A stretch of 15,549 bases of DNA from an uncultured Holophagaceae bacterium (GCA_903890595.1 CAITBU010000129.1:1-15549), one strand, 5' to 3'; numbered from the stretch's first letter, positions 5,526-12,960 are shown. The notes: generated from the sequence alone by a model not told the origin. Numbers and translations are program-made.

Positions 5526-6586
5526 TGCACCCCCTCCTGGCCAGCCGGGCCCGCCTGGGGAGCTACCTGCTGGGGTGGCTCCCCATCGCTGCCTTGCTGG
5601 CAGGCATGGCCCGCACCCAGGGCTGGACCTGGGCGGAAGCCGGGGCCCTCAGCCTGCCCCTCTGCCTCCTGGGGGCCTTTCTCTTCCTGAGCGCCTGGAC
5701 CCTCTGCCGGGCCCTGCCCCTTGGCCAGGGTACAGAGGGCCTGGCTAACCGCGGCGCAGCCTGGGGGACAGCGGCCCTCCTCATGGGCGGGCTCTGGTCC
5801 GGTCTGGCTTGGCTGCTGGCTCGGGGCCTGGCCTGGCTGCCGGCCCTGAGTGGCCTCCCCTTCAAGGTGCGAACCGCCCTGCCAGTCATCACGGGGCTGG
5901 GCATCCTGCTCTACCTGGCCTCAGTGGCCCTCAGCTACCTGCTGCTGGCCCAGGCGCGCACCCTGGAAGCCGAACGCCGGGGTGCCGAGCTGCAAATGGT
6001 GGCCCAGGAGTCTGAGCTGAAAGCCCTGCGAGCCCAGCTGAATCCCCACTTCCTTTTCAATAGCCTGAACTCCATCTCCGCCCTCACCGCGGTGGACCCC
6101 GTCCGGGCCCAGGAGATGTGCGTGCTTCTCTCTGAGTTCCTCCGCCGCAGCCTGGGGCTGGGGGAGCGCCGCCTCGTCACGCTGGGCGAGGAGCTCGAGC
6201 TGGCGCGGGCCTACCTGGCCATTGAGCAGATCCGTTTTGGCAGCCGCCTCCAGCTGGCCTGGCGCATCGATCCCGCCGCCGAGCCGGCTCTCCTGCCCAC
6301 CCTGCTCCTCCAGCCCCTGGTCGAGAACGCCATCAAGCACGGCATCGCCACCCTCACCGAGGGCGGCGTCCTTACCGTGGATGCCGCGGTCACAGAAGGC
6401 CATGTGGTGCTGTCCGTGGACAACCCGGTGGATGCCGATGCCCCGCCCCCCGTGGGCCTGGGGCTGGGCCTCCGCCAGGTGCGTCAGCGCCTGCTGGGGC
6501 GCTTTGGGGCCCGGTCCCGCTTCGAGGCCAGCCTGCGGGACGGTCACCACCGTGCCCTTCTTGTGTTCCCTCTGGAGACTCTATGA
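5525..6586 (+). CDS. LytS/YehU-type sensor histidine kinase
   Basis: 353 residues. Four membrane segments (about 13-29, 41-60, 79-100, 119-141) lead through a short coiled linker (about 142-170) into a His_kinase domain. The phospho-acceptor is H175 in LKALRAQLNPHFLFNSLNSI. The ATPase part has the N-box QPLVENAIKHGI (about 263-274, N268) and the G-box GLGLGLRQVRQRL (about 311-323). The usual DNGxG motif is degenerate, reading VDNPVD (about 298-303). There is no separate periplasmic or PAS sensor domain, so signal input probably comes through the membrane segments or through the LiaF-like partner. The start overlaps the previous stop (TGATG), and the end overlaps the regulator start (ATGA), giving tight coupling with its cognate regulator. 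Confidence 0.93.
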   Translation: MHPLLASRARLGSYLLGWLPIAALLAGMARTQGWTWAEAGALSLPLCLLGAFLFLSAWTLCRALPLGQGTEGLANRGAAWGTAALLMGGLWSGLAWLLARGLAWLPALSGLPFKVRTALPVITGLGILLYLASVALSYLLLAQARTLEAERRGAELQMVAQESELKALRAQLNPHFLFNSLNSISALTAVDPVRAQEMCVLLSEFLRRSLGLGERRLVTLGEELELARAYLAIEQIRFGSRLQLAWRIDPAAEPALLPTLLLQPLVENAIKHGIATLTEGGVLTVDAAVTEGHVVLSVDNPVDADAPPPVGLGLGLRQVRQRLLGRFGARSRFEASLRDGHHRALLVFPLETL

Positions 6587-7344
6587 AGGCCCTGATTATC
6601 GACGACGAAGACCTGGCCCGGGCCGTGGTGCGCCAGCACCTGGCCGCCCATCCGGATGTGACGGTGGCCGCCGAGTGCGCCAACGGCTTCGAGGCCCTCA
6701 AGGCTGCGGCCCAGCACGAGCCCGACCTCATCTTCCTGGATATCCAGATGCCCAAGCTGGATGGCTTCGAGGTGCTGGAGCTGCTGGAGGCGGAGGGTCG
6801 GCGGCCAGCTGTCATCTTCGTCACGGCCTTCGACCAGCACGCCATGAGAGCCTTCGAGGCCCACGCCGTGGACTACCTGCTGAAGCCCTTCGCCAGGGAG
6901 CGCTTCGATGCCGCCCTGGCCAAGACCAGGACCCTGCTGGCGGCGAAGGAAGCAGCCCCGGTTGCCCCCCCTGCCGCTACCGAGCTGGCCGCCACCGCCC
7001 GCCAGGGGCGCCCCCTGGAGCGCATCGTCGTCAAGGACGGCCCGAAGATCACGGTGGTCCACCTGGACCGCCTGGACTGGGTGCAGGCCCAGGACGACTA
7101 CGTGCTGCTCCGCACCGAGGGGCGGAACCTGCTCAAGCAACAGACCCTGGCCAGCCTCGAGACCCAGCTGGATCCCGGCCGCTTCATCCGCATCCACCGC
7201 AGCTTTATCCTGAACCTCGACCGCCTCGTGCGCGTGGAGCAGGACGGCAAGGAGCACCGGGAGGCCGTGCTGCGCGACGGCGCCCGCCTGCCCGTCAGCC
7301 GAGCCGGCTACCAGCGCCTGCGGGAGCTCTGGGAAGAGACCTAA
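6583..7344 (+). CDS. LytTR-family response regulator
   Basis: 253 residues. The receiver domain (1-120) has acidic pocket D8/D9, phospho-acceptor D53 in LIFLDIQMPKLDG, T81 and K101 (YLLKPF). A Pro/Ala-rich linker (about 122-142) connects to a LytTR DNA-binding domain (about 145-250), recognised by IVVKDGPKITVVHLDRLDWV and RFIRIHRSFILNLDRL. LytTR domains bind pairs of 9-base direct repeats near promoters. It is the natural partner of the LytS-type kinase just upstream and probably regulates its own operon. The stop overlaps by four bases the stop of a possible small gene on the other strand (7341-7448). Confidence 0.94.
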   Translation: MKALIIDDEDLARAVVRQHLAAHPDVTVAAECANGFEALKAAAQHEPDLIFLDIQMPKLDGFEVLELLEAEGRRPAVIFVTAFDQHAMRAFEAHAVDYLLKPFARERFDAALAKTRTLLAAKEAAPVAPPAATELAATARQGRPLERIVVKDGPKITVVHLDRLDWVQAQDDYVLLRTEGRNLLKQQTLASLETQLDPGRFIRIHRSFILNLDRLVRVEQDGKEHREAVLRDGARLPVSRAGYQRLRELWEET

Positions 7345-7448
7345 ACCGTGGTGTGCAGCTGGCAGGGGTGCACGTCGCAGTGGCCGCAGCGGCCCATGCA
7401 GACCAGGACCTTGGGGGCTTCGACCACTGGCTTGACCACCGGCGCCAT
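7341..7448 (-). CDS. Possible 35-residue cysteine-rich small protein (C-x3-C-x2-C-x4-C)
   Basis: On the minus strand, ATG 7448 opens a 35-residue frame with codon use like the neighbouring genes (third positions nearly all G/C). It starts MAPVVKPVVEAPKVLV and ends with CMGRCGHCDVHPCQLHTTV, where four cysteines and nearby histidines could form a zinc site. The frame stays open upstream to ATGs at about 7493 and 7538, but codon bias is weaker there and an inverted repeat crosses it. No Shine-Dalgarno supports any of these starts, which is the main weakness. It lies downstream of the SCP2 gene on the same strand and overlaps the regulator's stop by four bases. I recognise no family. It may instead be a chance open frame. 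Confidence 0.42.
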   Translation of the reverse strand: MAPVVKPVVEAPKVLVCMGRCGHCDVHPCQLHTTV

Positions 7449-7484
7449 CACGGGGATGCGACGCGCTAGCCGAAGAACCCCGGA

Positions 7485-7504
7485 AGCCCGCATCGATGCG
7501 GGTT
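7485..7504. other. Perfect 16-bp palindrome / hairpin between SCP2 gene and small Cys-rich frame
   Basis: CCCGCATCGATGCGGG (7487-7502) is perfectly self-complementary and can fold as a six-base-pair stem with a TCGA tetraloop; one or two more pairs extend it. There is no adjacent T-tract on either strand, so it is not a classical intrinsic terminator. It lies just after the stop of the minus-strand SCP2 gene and may stabilise that mRNA's 3' end or bind a dimeric protein. Confidence 0.5.
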
Positions 7505-7545
7505 CGAAAGGGGCTTTTCGGACCAGGGGCCGGGGCATGCGGATC

Positions 7546-8760
7546 CTAGGGCTGGGGGCGCTTGAAGCACTTGGCCACCCGCTGCATGAGCATGGGGTCA
7601 CCCTCGATCTGGATCTTGCCGGTCATGAAGGCCTCCTGGGCGTTCAGCGTTCCGGTATTCAGTGCCACGAAGTCGTCGACCTTCGCTTTGAGGAGCGTAT
7701 CACAGGGCTTGAGGAGGCGTGGATACACCATGCAGGCGCCGTGGCGGATGAACAGGGTGTAGCCCAGGTCATCGATCTGATAGCCCACACAGGCTTCCAG
7801 ATCCCCGGCCTTTTCGGCCAGGAAGCGCTCAGGCATGGACTCCAGGAGGCCCTGGGCCGGGTTCACATCCGCATCGAAGTGGGCCGTGTAGGCGGCGATC
7901 CGGCTGAGGTCGCCCTTGAGGCTGAGGCTACCGGCCAGGAGGGCGGCCACCAGGTTCAGCTTGCCTACGTTCAGGGCGGCAAAGTCCGCATCGGAGATGC
8001 CGAGGGAGGGGCCACCTTCCAGCTCGCCGGGGCGGATGGCCAGGCCCTCGGGGCTAAAGTCCAGGCGGTAGGGTACGCCATCCACCTTCAGCTCCAGGCT
8101 GCCGGCCGCACCGCCCTTGTAGCGCTTGCGCAGGGTGGCAAGGGCCTTGCCGCCAGGAGTCGAGGGGAAGGTGATCTCGGGCTCGGCGGACCAGGTCTCC
8201 CAGGCGCGCCGCAGAACAGCCATGTCCCCGGAGAAGCGCAGCTGGCCGCCCAGCAGCGCCGGGCCAGGCTCCGAGAGGCCGCAGACCAGGGTGCGGACCG
8301 TGGCTTCATCCCCGCTCAGCTCGGCGCCCTCGCCCCAGGAGTCGCTGCCGACCGTGACCTTTAGCCCAGCACCGGCGGCGGCCAATCGAGCTGGCACCAG
8401 GTCCTTGAGGGCCTTCACAGGCCCACCCTGTTTCTGGGGCTTCTTGAAGAACTTGGGGAATTTCTGCAGCAGCCCCAGGTCGCCGGTGCCCTTGAGCTTG
8501 CCGGTCATGAAGGCCTGCATGGGGTCGAGCTTGCCCTCGCTAAGGGCGATCCAGTCTTCGGCGCCGATAACCACCACCGAAGTGGCGTCTGGCTTGGCTT
8601 CGCGCTTCAGGGTGAAGGCGCCGTTCTCGATGAGGCAGGCGTAGTCGCCACCGCCTTCGCCCGTCACCTGGTAGTAGACCGAAACCGTGAGGCCCTGGGC
8701 CTTCTCCGCCAGGAACAACTCGGGCATCAACGAGAAAATGCCGTCCACCGTCAGGGCCAT
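7546..8760 (-). CDS. Triple SCP2-domain lipid-carrier-like protein
   Basis: 404 residues, no signal peptide. Domain 1 (about 1-105) and domain 3 (about 304-404) are clearly homologous to each other: both carry MPE-x-FLAEKA near the start and an AFMTGK block near the end, the SCP2 (sterol-carrier) hallmark of a loading site followed by a G-x-L/I-x-x-x-G-D segment. A middle SCP2-like domain (about 200-300) includes FAALNVGKLNLVAALLAG and LSLKGDLSRI. A half-domain remnant (about 130-195) has GGQLRFSGDMAVLRR. SCP2 folds bind acyl-CoA or other lipids in a hydrophobic tunnel; the ligand here is unknown. The start at 8760 is fixed by AGGTGA four bases upstream; in-frame codons further up lack a ribosome site. 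A 20-base identical segment occurs in domains 1 and 3 (see findings). Confidence 0.82.
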   Translation of the reverse strand: MALTVDGIFSLMPELFLAEKAQGLTVSVYYQVTGEGGGDYACLIENGAFTLKREAKPDATSVVVIGAEDWIALSEGKLDPMQAFMTGKLKGTGDLGLLQKFPKFFKKPQKQGGPVKALKDLVPARLAAAGAGLKVTVGSDSWGEGAELSGDEATVRTLVCGLSEPGPALLGGQLRFSGDMAVLRRAWETWSAEPEITFPSTPGGKALATLRKRYKGGAAGSLELKVDGVPYRLDFSPEGLAIRPGELEGGPSLGISDADFAALNVGKLNLVAALLAGSLSLKGDLSRIAAYTAHFDADVNPAQGLLESMPERFLAEKAGDLEACVGYQIDDLGYTLFIRHGACMVYPRLLKPCDTLLKAKVDDFVALNTGTLNAQEAFMTGKIQIEGDPMLMQRVAKCFKRPQP

Positions 8761-8843
8761 GGAATCACCTCGCTCACAGGCCCTGAGCATGGCCGGTCGG
8801 CCTGGAATCACGCAACGACTACCAGAGGTCAAGCTCTCCCGAG

Positions 8844-10007
8844 CTACCGCAGCGACTGCACCATGAGTTTTATGTCCTTGCGGGTGGTGCTGATGTCGAG
8901 GGAGTTGATCCCAGCGGGCGGTCCATCCTCAGTCCACTGGACGAAGTAACGGGAGCCGAAGACTTGGACTCCCTGCCCAAACTGGAGATCGACTCCGGCG
9001 GTCAGTGGGAAGGCCATGCCGCCCGTGAAGGGAGAAATGATGCCGATGTTCCCCACAACGTTCTGGCCAGGTCCAGCCACAGAGTAGAGGGTGACACCGG
9101 CCGCCACAGCCTTCTCCTTCAGTGCCGTCTGCAGGATGACCATGTCGGCGTTGGCCAGGCGGGCGGCTTCTGCGGGTCCGCCGGAGTCACCCTTTTCCCG
9201 GGTGAACTTCTGGCTCATGGCCCGCTTCACGCTGGGGTGCGCCATGTCGTCGGATTCGCAGCGGGAGAAGACCACCACGTGCTTCTGGCCTTGGACCGGG
9301 GCCACCAGATCGAAGATGGAGCCCAGGGCCTTGCCCTCGCGGTTGATGGTCGCCACCGTGCCGCTGATGAACGCGGGGTTGTTGAAGTTGAGCCGGTCCA
9401 GGACGTTGACACCGCGGACATCAACGGTGCCCTTGGCCCAACCCGGAGCGCCGGACTTAAACCGACCCAGCAGGGCGTTCACGGCGTCCTGTCCTTTGGG
9501 GCCGTCCGATGTGTCGGCAAAGTCGGCCTTGAAGCCTGCGCCCTGGAGCGTCTCCTTGGGGGAGCCAACCAGGCCCTCGGGCAGCATGTCCGGCACCTTA
9601 GCCAGGGCCTCGGCCCAGAGTCCGCGCCGGAGGGAGAAGCCGGGCATCAGGGACTCCAGCGAGTCCTTGCCCCGGGCCACGATGAACACGCGATCGCCAT
9701 CGGGGACCTTGCTCAGGAAGTCCGCGGCGGCCACAAAGGCCAGGGCCCGCATGTTCGTATCCCGAATGGGCTCGAACACGAGTACCCAGGACTGGGCTGC
9801 GTCCGCCGTCTGGGCGGGGGTCTTGAACTGGAGGACCGGCCGCACCTTGCCATCGACCTTCACCTGGATTTCGCTGGGCTTCAGGTCCCCCACCAAGGCA
9901 CCCTTCCCGTCCAGGGCCAGCACCCAGGCCTGGGTCCTGGTCACGACCGGCGGTGCCGCCAACAGGCTAATTCCGAGGGTCAATCCGATACCCAAGCGCA
10001 GAAACAT
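8844..10007 (-). CDS. Secreted VWFA-related domain protein (Acidobacteriota type)
   Basis: About 387 residues. A signal peptide (MFLRLGIGLTLGISLLAAPP) is followed by a short beta domain (DGKGALVGDLKPSEIQVKVD, about 30-55) that precedes the vWA in this family, then a vWA-like fold (WVLVFEPI... FLSKVPDGDRVFIV, and later KHVVVFSRCES). This layout matches the 'VWFA-related' family abundant in Acidobacteriota. The metal-ion (MIDAS) motif DxSxS expected after the first strand is replaced by EPIRDTN, so metal-dependent adhesion may be lost. I chose ATG 10007, with GGAG five bases upstream (minus strand) and a good signal peptide; upstream in-frame ATG 10061 lacks both. The function is unknown; it is likely exported or periplasmic. 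It lies 83 bases upstream of the SCP2 gene on the same strand, so the two may be co-transcribed. Confidence 0.78.
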   Translation of the reverse strand: MFLRLGIGLTLGISLLAAPPVVTRTQAWVLALDGKGALVGDLKPSEIQVKVDGKVRPVLQFKTPAQTADAAQSWVLVFEPIRDTNMRALAFVAAADFLSKVPDGDRVFIVARGKDSLESLMPGFSLRRGLWAEALAKVPDMLPEGLVGSPKETLQGAGFKADFADTSDGPKGQDAVNALLGRFKSGAPGWAKGTVDVRGVNVLDRLNFNNPAFISGTVATINREGKALGSIFDLVAPVQGQKHVVVFSRCESDDMAHPSVKRAMSQKFTREKGDSGGPAEAARLANADMVILQTALKEKAVAAGVTLYSVAGPGQNVVGNIGIISPFTGGMAFPLTAGVDLQFGQGVQVFGSRYFVQWTEDGPPAGINSLDISTTRKDIKLMVQSLR

Positions 10008-10158
10008 GTTCGCTCCTTGTTGTCGATAACTGGGTCCCCATTTCAACACGGTATCCGGCACCCCGGTAGCCCCGTTTCTTTCATGATCCCGGGCGCCTGG
10101 AGTCGGATGGAGAGCAGCCGTTCCAGGGCTCCGCTAGACCGCAGGCTAGAAGTCACCG

Positions 10159-10164
10159 TAGGCT
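10159..10164 (+). promoter_or_regulatory. Candidate -10 element directing a leaderless LeuA-like mRNA
   Basis: TAGGCT (10159-10164) ends nine bases before the ATG at 10174. A transcription start six or seven bases downstream would place the 5' end about three bases from the start codon. The gene has no Shine-Dalgarno, which fits a leaderless transcript. No clear -35 is visible. This is a pattern-based prediction. Confidence 0.3.
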
Positions 10165-10173
10165 GATCTCCTG

Positions 10174-11376
10174 ATGACCCTCGACGACCTGATCAACGAC
10201 TGGAACCCCCGCCCCGCCACGGGTGACCGTGTACTGCTCCTGAACGACGAGACCCTGCGGGACGGTCTGCAGAGCCCCTCCGTGCGGGATCCCGAGATCG
10301 CTGACAAGCGGGACCTCACCCACCGCCTGGCCCACCTAGGGGTCGATGCCCTCAACCTGGGCTGCCCTGGCGCCGGCCCCAAGGCCCTGGCCGCCGTGCG
10401 GGCCCTCATGGTGGAGATCCGGGACCACCGCCTGCCCCTCAGCCCCAACGTGGCTGTGCGCACCCTGGAGTCGGACCTGGAGCAGGTGGCCGAGATCCAG
10501 CAGCGGGCCGGACTGCCGCTGGAGGCCGGAGCCTTCCTGGGCTCCAGCCCCGTGCGCATGGACGTCGAAGGCTGGGACCTGGCCTTCCTCGTGGCCACCG
10601 CCCGCCAGGCCGTGGCCTTCTGCCACCGCCAGCAGGTGCCCGTCATGATGGTCACTGAAGACACCACCCGGGCTCGCCCCGAGGTCCTCAAGGCCATCTA
10701 CACCGCCGCCATGGATGAGGGGGCCGAGGCCATCTGCTTGTCGGATACCTGCGGCCATGCCACCCCGGACGGCGTCCGTCGCCTGGTGCGCTTCATCCGG
10801 GACGAGGTGGTGGGTACCCGCCCGGTGCGCATCGACTGGCACGGGCACAACGACCGGGGCCTGGCCCTGGTGAACGCCATCGCCGCCTTCGAGGCCGGGG
10901 CGAACCGCCTGCACGGCACCATCCTGGGCATCGGTGAGCGCTGCGGCAACGTGGCCCTCGATCAGTTGATGATCAACCTGCACCTCATGGGCTTTCCCAA
11001 GGGCAACCTGACCCACCTGCCGGCCCTGGCCTCCCGGGTGGCCGACCTCTGCGGGACCAGCATCCCTGCCAACTACCCGGTGCTGGGCCGGGACGCCTTC
11101 CGCACGGGCACTGGCGTCCACGCGGCGGCCATCGCCAAAGCCCTCCACCGAGGCGATGTGGTGCTGGCCGATGCCGTCTATTCCGGCGTGCCCGCGGCCC
11201 TGGTCGGCCGGCGGCAGGAGATCGAGATCGGCCCCATGGCCGGCCACAGCAACGTGATCTACTGGCTCGAACTGAACGGCTTCGATCCCAACCCCGCCCG
11301 GGTGGAACGCATCCTCCGAGCGGCCAAGGACAGCCCCCGGATCCTTACCGAAGCGGAGATCCGCGCGGTCCTCTAA
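10174..11376 (+). CDS. LeuA-like DRE-TIM carboligase (isopropylmalate/homocitrate synthase family)
   Basis: 400 residues forming an HMGL-like TIM barrel with short C-terminal subdomains. Active-site marks are NDETLRDGLQ (R29, D30), TEDTTR (about 161-166), DWHGHNDRG (metal ligands H223 and H225, then N226) and LGIGERCGNV (about 251-260), the family signature. Such enzymes condense acetyl-CoA with an oxo-acid (alpha-isopropylmalate, homocitrate, citramalate or relatives). The roughly 110-residue C-terminal leucine-binding regulatory domain of classical LeuA is absent. Instead it ends with a subdomain containing DAVYSGVPAALVGRRQEIEI and GPMAGHSNVIYWLELNG. The canonical DGEQ is DGLQ here. No leuB, leuC or leuD is adjacent, so the acceptor substrate cannot be named. 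No ribosome-binding site precedes the ATG. It converges on birA, overlapping its 3' end by 32 bases. Confidence 0.83.
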   Translation: MTLDDLINDWNPRPATGDRVLLLNDETLRDGLQSPSVRDPEIADKRDLTHRLAHLGVDALNLGCPGAGPKALAAVRALMVEIRDHRLPLSPNVAVRTLESDLEQVAEIQQRAGLPLEAGAFLGSSPVRMDVEGWDLAFLVATARQAVAFCHRQQVPVMMVTEDTTRARPEVLKAIYTAAMDEGAEAICLSDTCGHATPDGVRRLVRFIRDEVVGTRPVRIDWHGHNDRGLALVNAIAAFEAGANRLHGTILGIGERCGNVALDQLMINLHLMGFPKGNLTHLPALASRVADLCGTSIPANYPVLGRDAFRTGTGVHAAAIAKALHRGDVVLADAVYSGVPAALVGRRQEIEIGPMAGHSNVIYWLELNGFDPNPARVERILRAAKDSPRILTEAEIRAVL

Positions 11377-12064
11377 GGCCGCGAACCTCCCCGGAGCTGA
11401 GGCGGACCACCCCCTGGGCCGTGGTCACCCGCAGCCGGCCATCGGCCTCCCAGCCGAGGCAGATGCCCTGGCCCTCTTGCCAGCGCAGGGGATCCCCGGC
11501 TTCTGGCCACCGAAAGAGAACTTGAGGTTCCGTGGTCAATTTATTCCAGGCATGCAGGATGGCTTTTGCGAGCACCTGGATTTCCGGAACCTCCAGGCCC
11601 AACTCCAGCAGGCAGGCGGGAGGGATGGCGCGCTCCGGCAGCACCGGAGCGCTGCGGAGGTTGACCCCCAGGCCCAGCAGGAGGCGGCCACCCCCCTGCT
11701 CGCCCAGGATCCCGCCCACCTTCACCAGGTGCCCCTCCTGCCAGGCCACCAGGTCGTTGGGCCACTTGAGGCCCAGGACCCGATGCTCCGGATCCAGAAC
11801 TTCCGCTGCGGCCACCATGGCCCGCTGCAGCACCAGTCCTGGGCTGACCCCAGCCGGGACAGGGAGGGCTGCCGACATCCAGAGGCCAGTCCCAGGGGCG
11901 CTCTCCCAGCGGTTGCCCTGGCGGCCGTGGCCCCCCGTCTGGGTGTGGGCGACCACCGCGCAGAAGCCGAGGTGCGGCTGACGCTTCAGGAAGGCCTGGG
12001 TGGAGTCCACCTCGGCCAACAGGAGGATGGGCAGGGGCTCCGGGGACGACTGTTCCGGAGCCAT
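11345..12064 (-). CDS. birA: Biotin--[acetyl-CoA-carboxylase] ligase, monofunctional
   Basis: 239 residues. The catalytic domain shows the biotinyl-AMP loop GGHGRQGNRW (about 44-53), LKWPNDL (K100) and the lysine of KVGGIL (K115), followed by LLLGLGVNLRS. It activates biotin with ATP and transfers it to the lysine of biotin carboxyl carrier proteins. The N-terminal helix-turn-helix of E. coli BirA is missing, so it probably does not regulate transcription. A short SH3-like C-terminal region remains (LGWEADGRLRVTTAQGVVRL). It starts three bases after the coaX stop, and the two form a conserved vitamin/cofactor pair seen in many bacteria. The 3' end overlaps the convergent LeuA-like gene by 32 bases. 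Confidence 0.93.
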   Translation of the reverse strand: MAPEQSSPEPLPILLLAEVDSTQAFLKRQPHLGFCAVVAHTQTGGHGRQGNRWESAPGTGLWMSAALPVPAGVSPGLVLQRAMVAAAEVLDPEHRVLGLKWPNDLVAWQEGHLVKVGGILGEQGGGRLLLGLGVNLRSAPVLPERAIPPACLLELGLEVPEIQVLAKAILHAWNKLTTEPQVLFRWPEAGDPLRWQEGQGICLGWEADGRLRVTTAQGVVRLSSGEVRGLRGPRGSPLR

Positions 12065-12067
12065 CGT

Positions 12068-12862
12068 CTACTTCCGGCTGCCCTGGTTGCGGAACCAGAG
12101 GATCCGCAGGCCGTCCAGGGTGAGGTCCGGGGCGATGTGGGTGATGTGGGTGCAGTGCGGGGCGACCACCCGGGCCAGACCACCCGTGGCGGCCACCTTG
12201 GAGCCCGGGCACTCCACCAGCAGACGGCCCAGGATGCCCTCCACCATGCCGACGTACCCATAGAAGATGCCGGACTGCATGGCCTGGATGGTGTTCCGTC
12301 CCACCAGGCGCTCGGGCGCGGCGATCTCCACCCGGGGCAGCCGGCTGGCGCGCTGGAAGAGGGCCTCGGCGCTGATCTTCAGGCCGGGGGAGATGAGCCC
12401 ACCCAGGTACTCCTTCTTGGCGTTCACCACGTCGTAGCTGGTAGCGGTACCGAAGTCCACGATGATGAGGGGCGCGCCGAACTTCTCGATGCCGGCGACG
12501 GCGTTCACCAGGCGGTCGGCACCCAGCTCCGCCGGGTTGTCGATGAGCACCTTCATGCCCGTGCGGACCCCCGGCTCCACGTAAAAGGCCTCCACGCCGA
12601 AGTAGTTGCGGGAGAGGCTCATGAGCACCGGATGCAGGGGCGGCACGACGCAGGAGATGGCGACATGCTGGATCTGGCCGGCCTCGATGCCCTGGTGGCG
12701 CATGAGGGCCAGGGCCGAGAGGCCGTACTCATCCACGGTGCGCTCGCGGCTCGTGGCCAGGCGCCAGGAGCACACCAGCGGGGACTCCGGCCCCTGGGAG
12801 AGGTCGAAGATCCCCAGCACCACATTGGTGTTGCCCACATCAATGGCCAGCAGAAGACTCAT
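12068..12862 (-). CDS. coaX: Type III pantothenate kinase
   Basis: 264 residues, normal for CoaX. ASKHA-fold motifs: phosphate loop DVGNTN (D8, G10, N11, T12), ELGADRLVNA (D116, R117), IVDFGTATSYDVV (D136) and GGLISPGL. It phosphorylates pantothenate, the first step of coenzyme A synthesis, and, unlike type I and II enzymes, is insensitive to CoA feedback and needs a monovalent cation. The start follows TGGAG, six bases upstream on the minus strand. It lies directly upstream of birA with three bases between, as in many bacteria, and diverges from tnaA. A TAGAGG (12887-12892) lies 24 bases before its ATG, at the distance of the putative -10 elements of this window, though the hexamer is imperfect. 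Confidence 0.95.
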   Translation of the reverse strand: MSLLLAIDVGNTNVVLGIFDLSQGPESPLVCSWRLATSRERTVDEYGLSALALMRHQGIEAGQIQHVAISCVVPPLHPVLMSLSRNYFGVEAFYVEPGVRTGMKVLIDNPAELGADRLVNAVAGIEKFGAPLIIVDFGTATSYDVVNAKKEYLGGLISPGLKISAEALFQRASRLPRVEIAAPERLVGRNTIQAMQSGIFYGYVGMVEGILGRLLVECPGSKVAATGGLARVVAPHCTHITHIAPDLTLDGLRILWFRNQGSRK

Positions 12863-12954
12863 GGACGCTCCAGGAAACGTGCGGAACCTCTAGGATCGCC
12901 GGGGGTGGTCTGCGCCGCCACCCCCCTTGTGATCTCCCGCCCCGGCGCATCCGG

Positions 12955-12960
12955 TAGCCT
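12955..12960 (+). promoter_or_regulatory. Candidate -10 element of tnaA
   Basis: TAGCCT (12955-12960), flanked as GGTAGCCTGG, lies exactly 22 bases before the tnaA ATG. The hexamer and distance are identical to those before the 36-residue gene at 4319. A TTGTGA at 12927-12932 is too far (22-base spacer) to be a standard -35. No Trp-codon leader peptide (tnaC) is visible in the 120-base gap. Confidence 0.33.

Noticed and set aside
7498..7512. GGTTCGAA resembling a tRNA T-loop
   Set aside because: The flanking bases cannot form a T-stem, and no acceptor, D or anticodon arms can be built around it.
7348..8364. 338-codon plus-strand frame opposite the SCP2 gene
   Set aside because: Amino-acid composition is typical of antisense frames, and the minus strand holds clear SCP2 domains.
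10025..10032. Further copy of the GATAACTG core of repeat blocks A and C
   Set aside because: Only eight bases match and neither GGGAT repeats nor the pyrimidine module flank it; likely chance.
8964..10166. 400-codon plus-strand frame opposite the VWFA-related gene
   Set aside because: A shadow frame produced by GC-rich codon bias; no recognisable domain or ribosome site.
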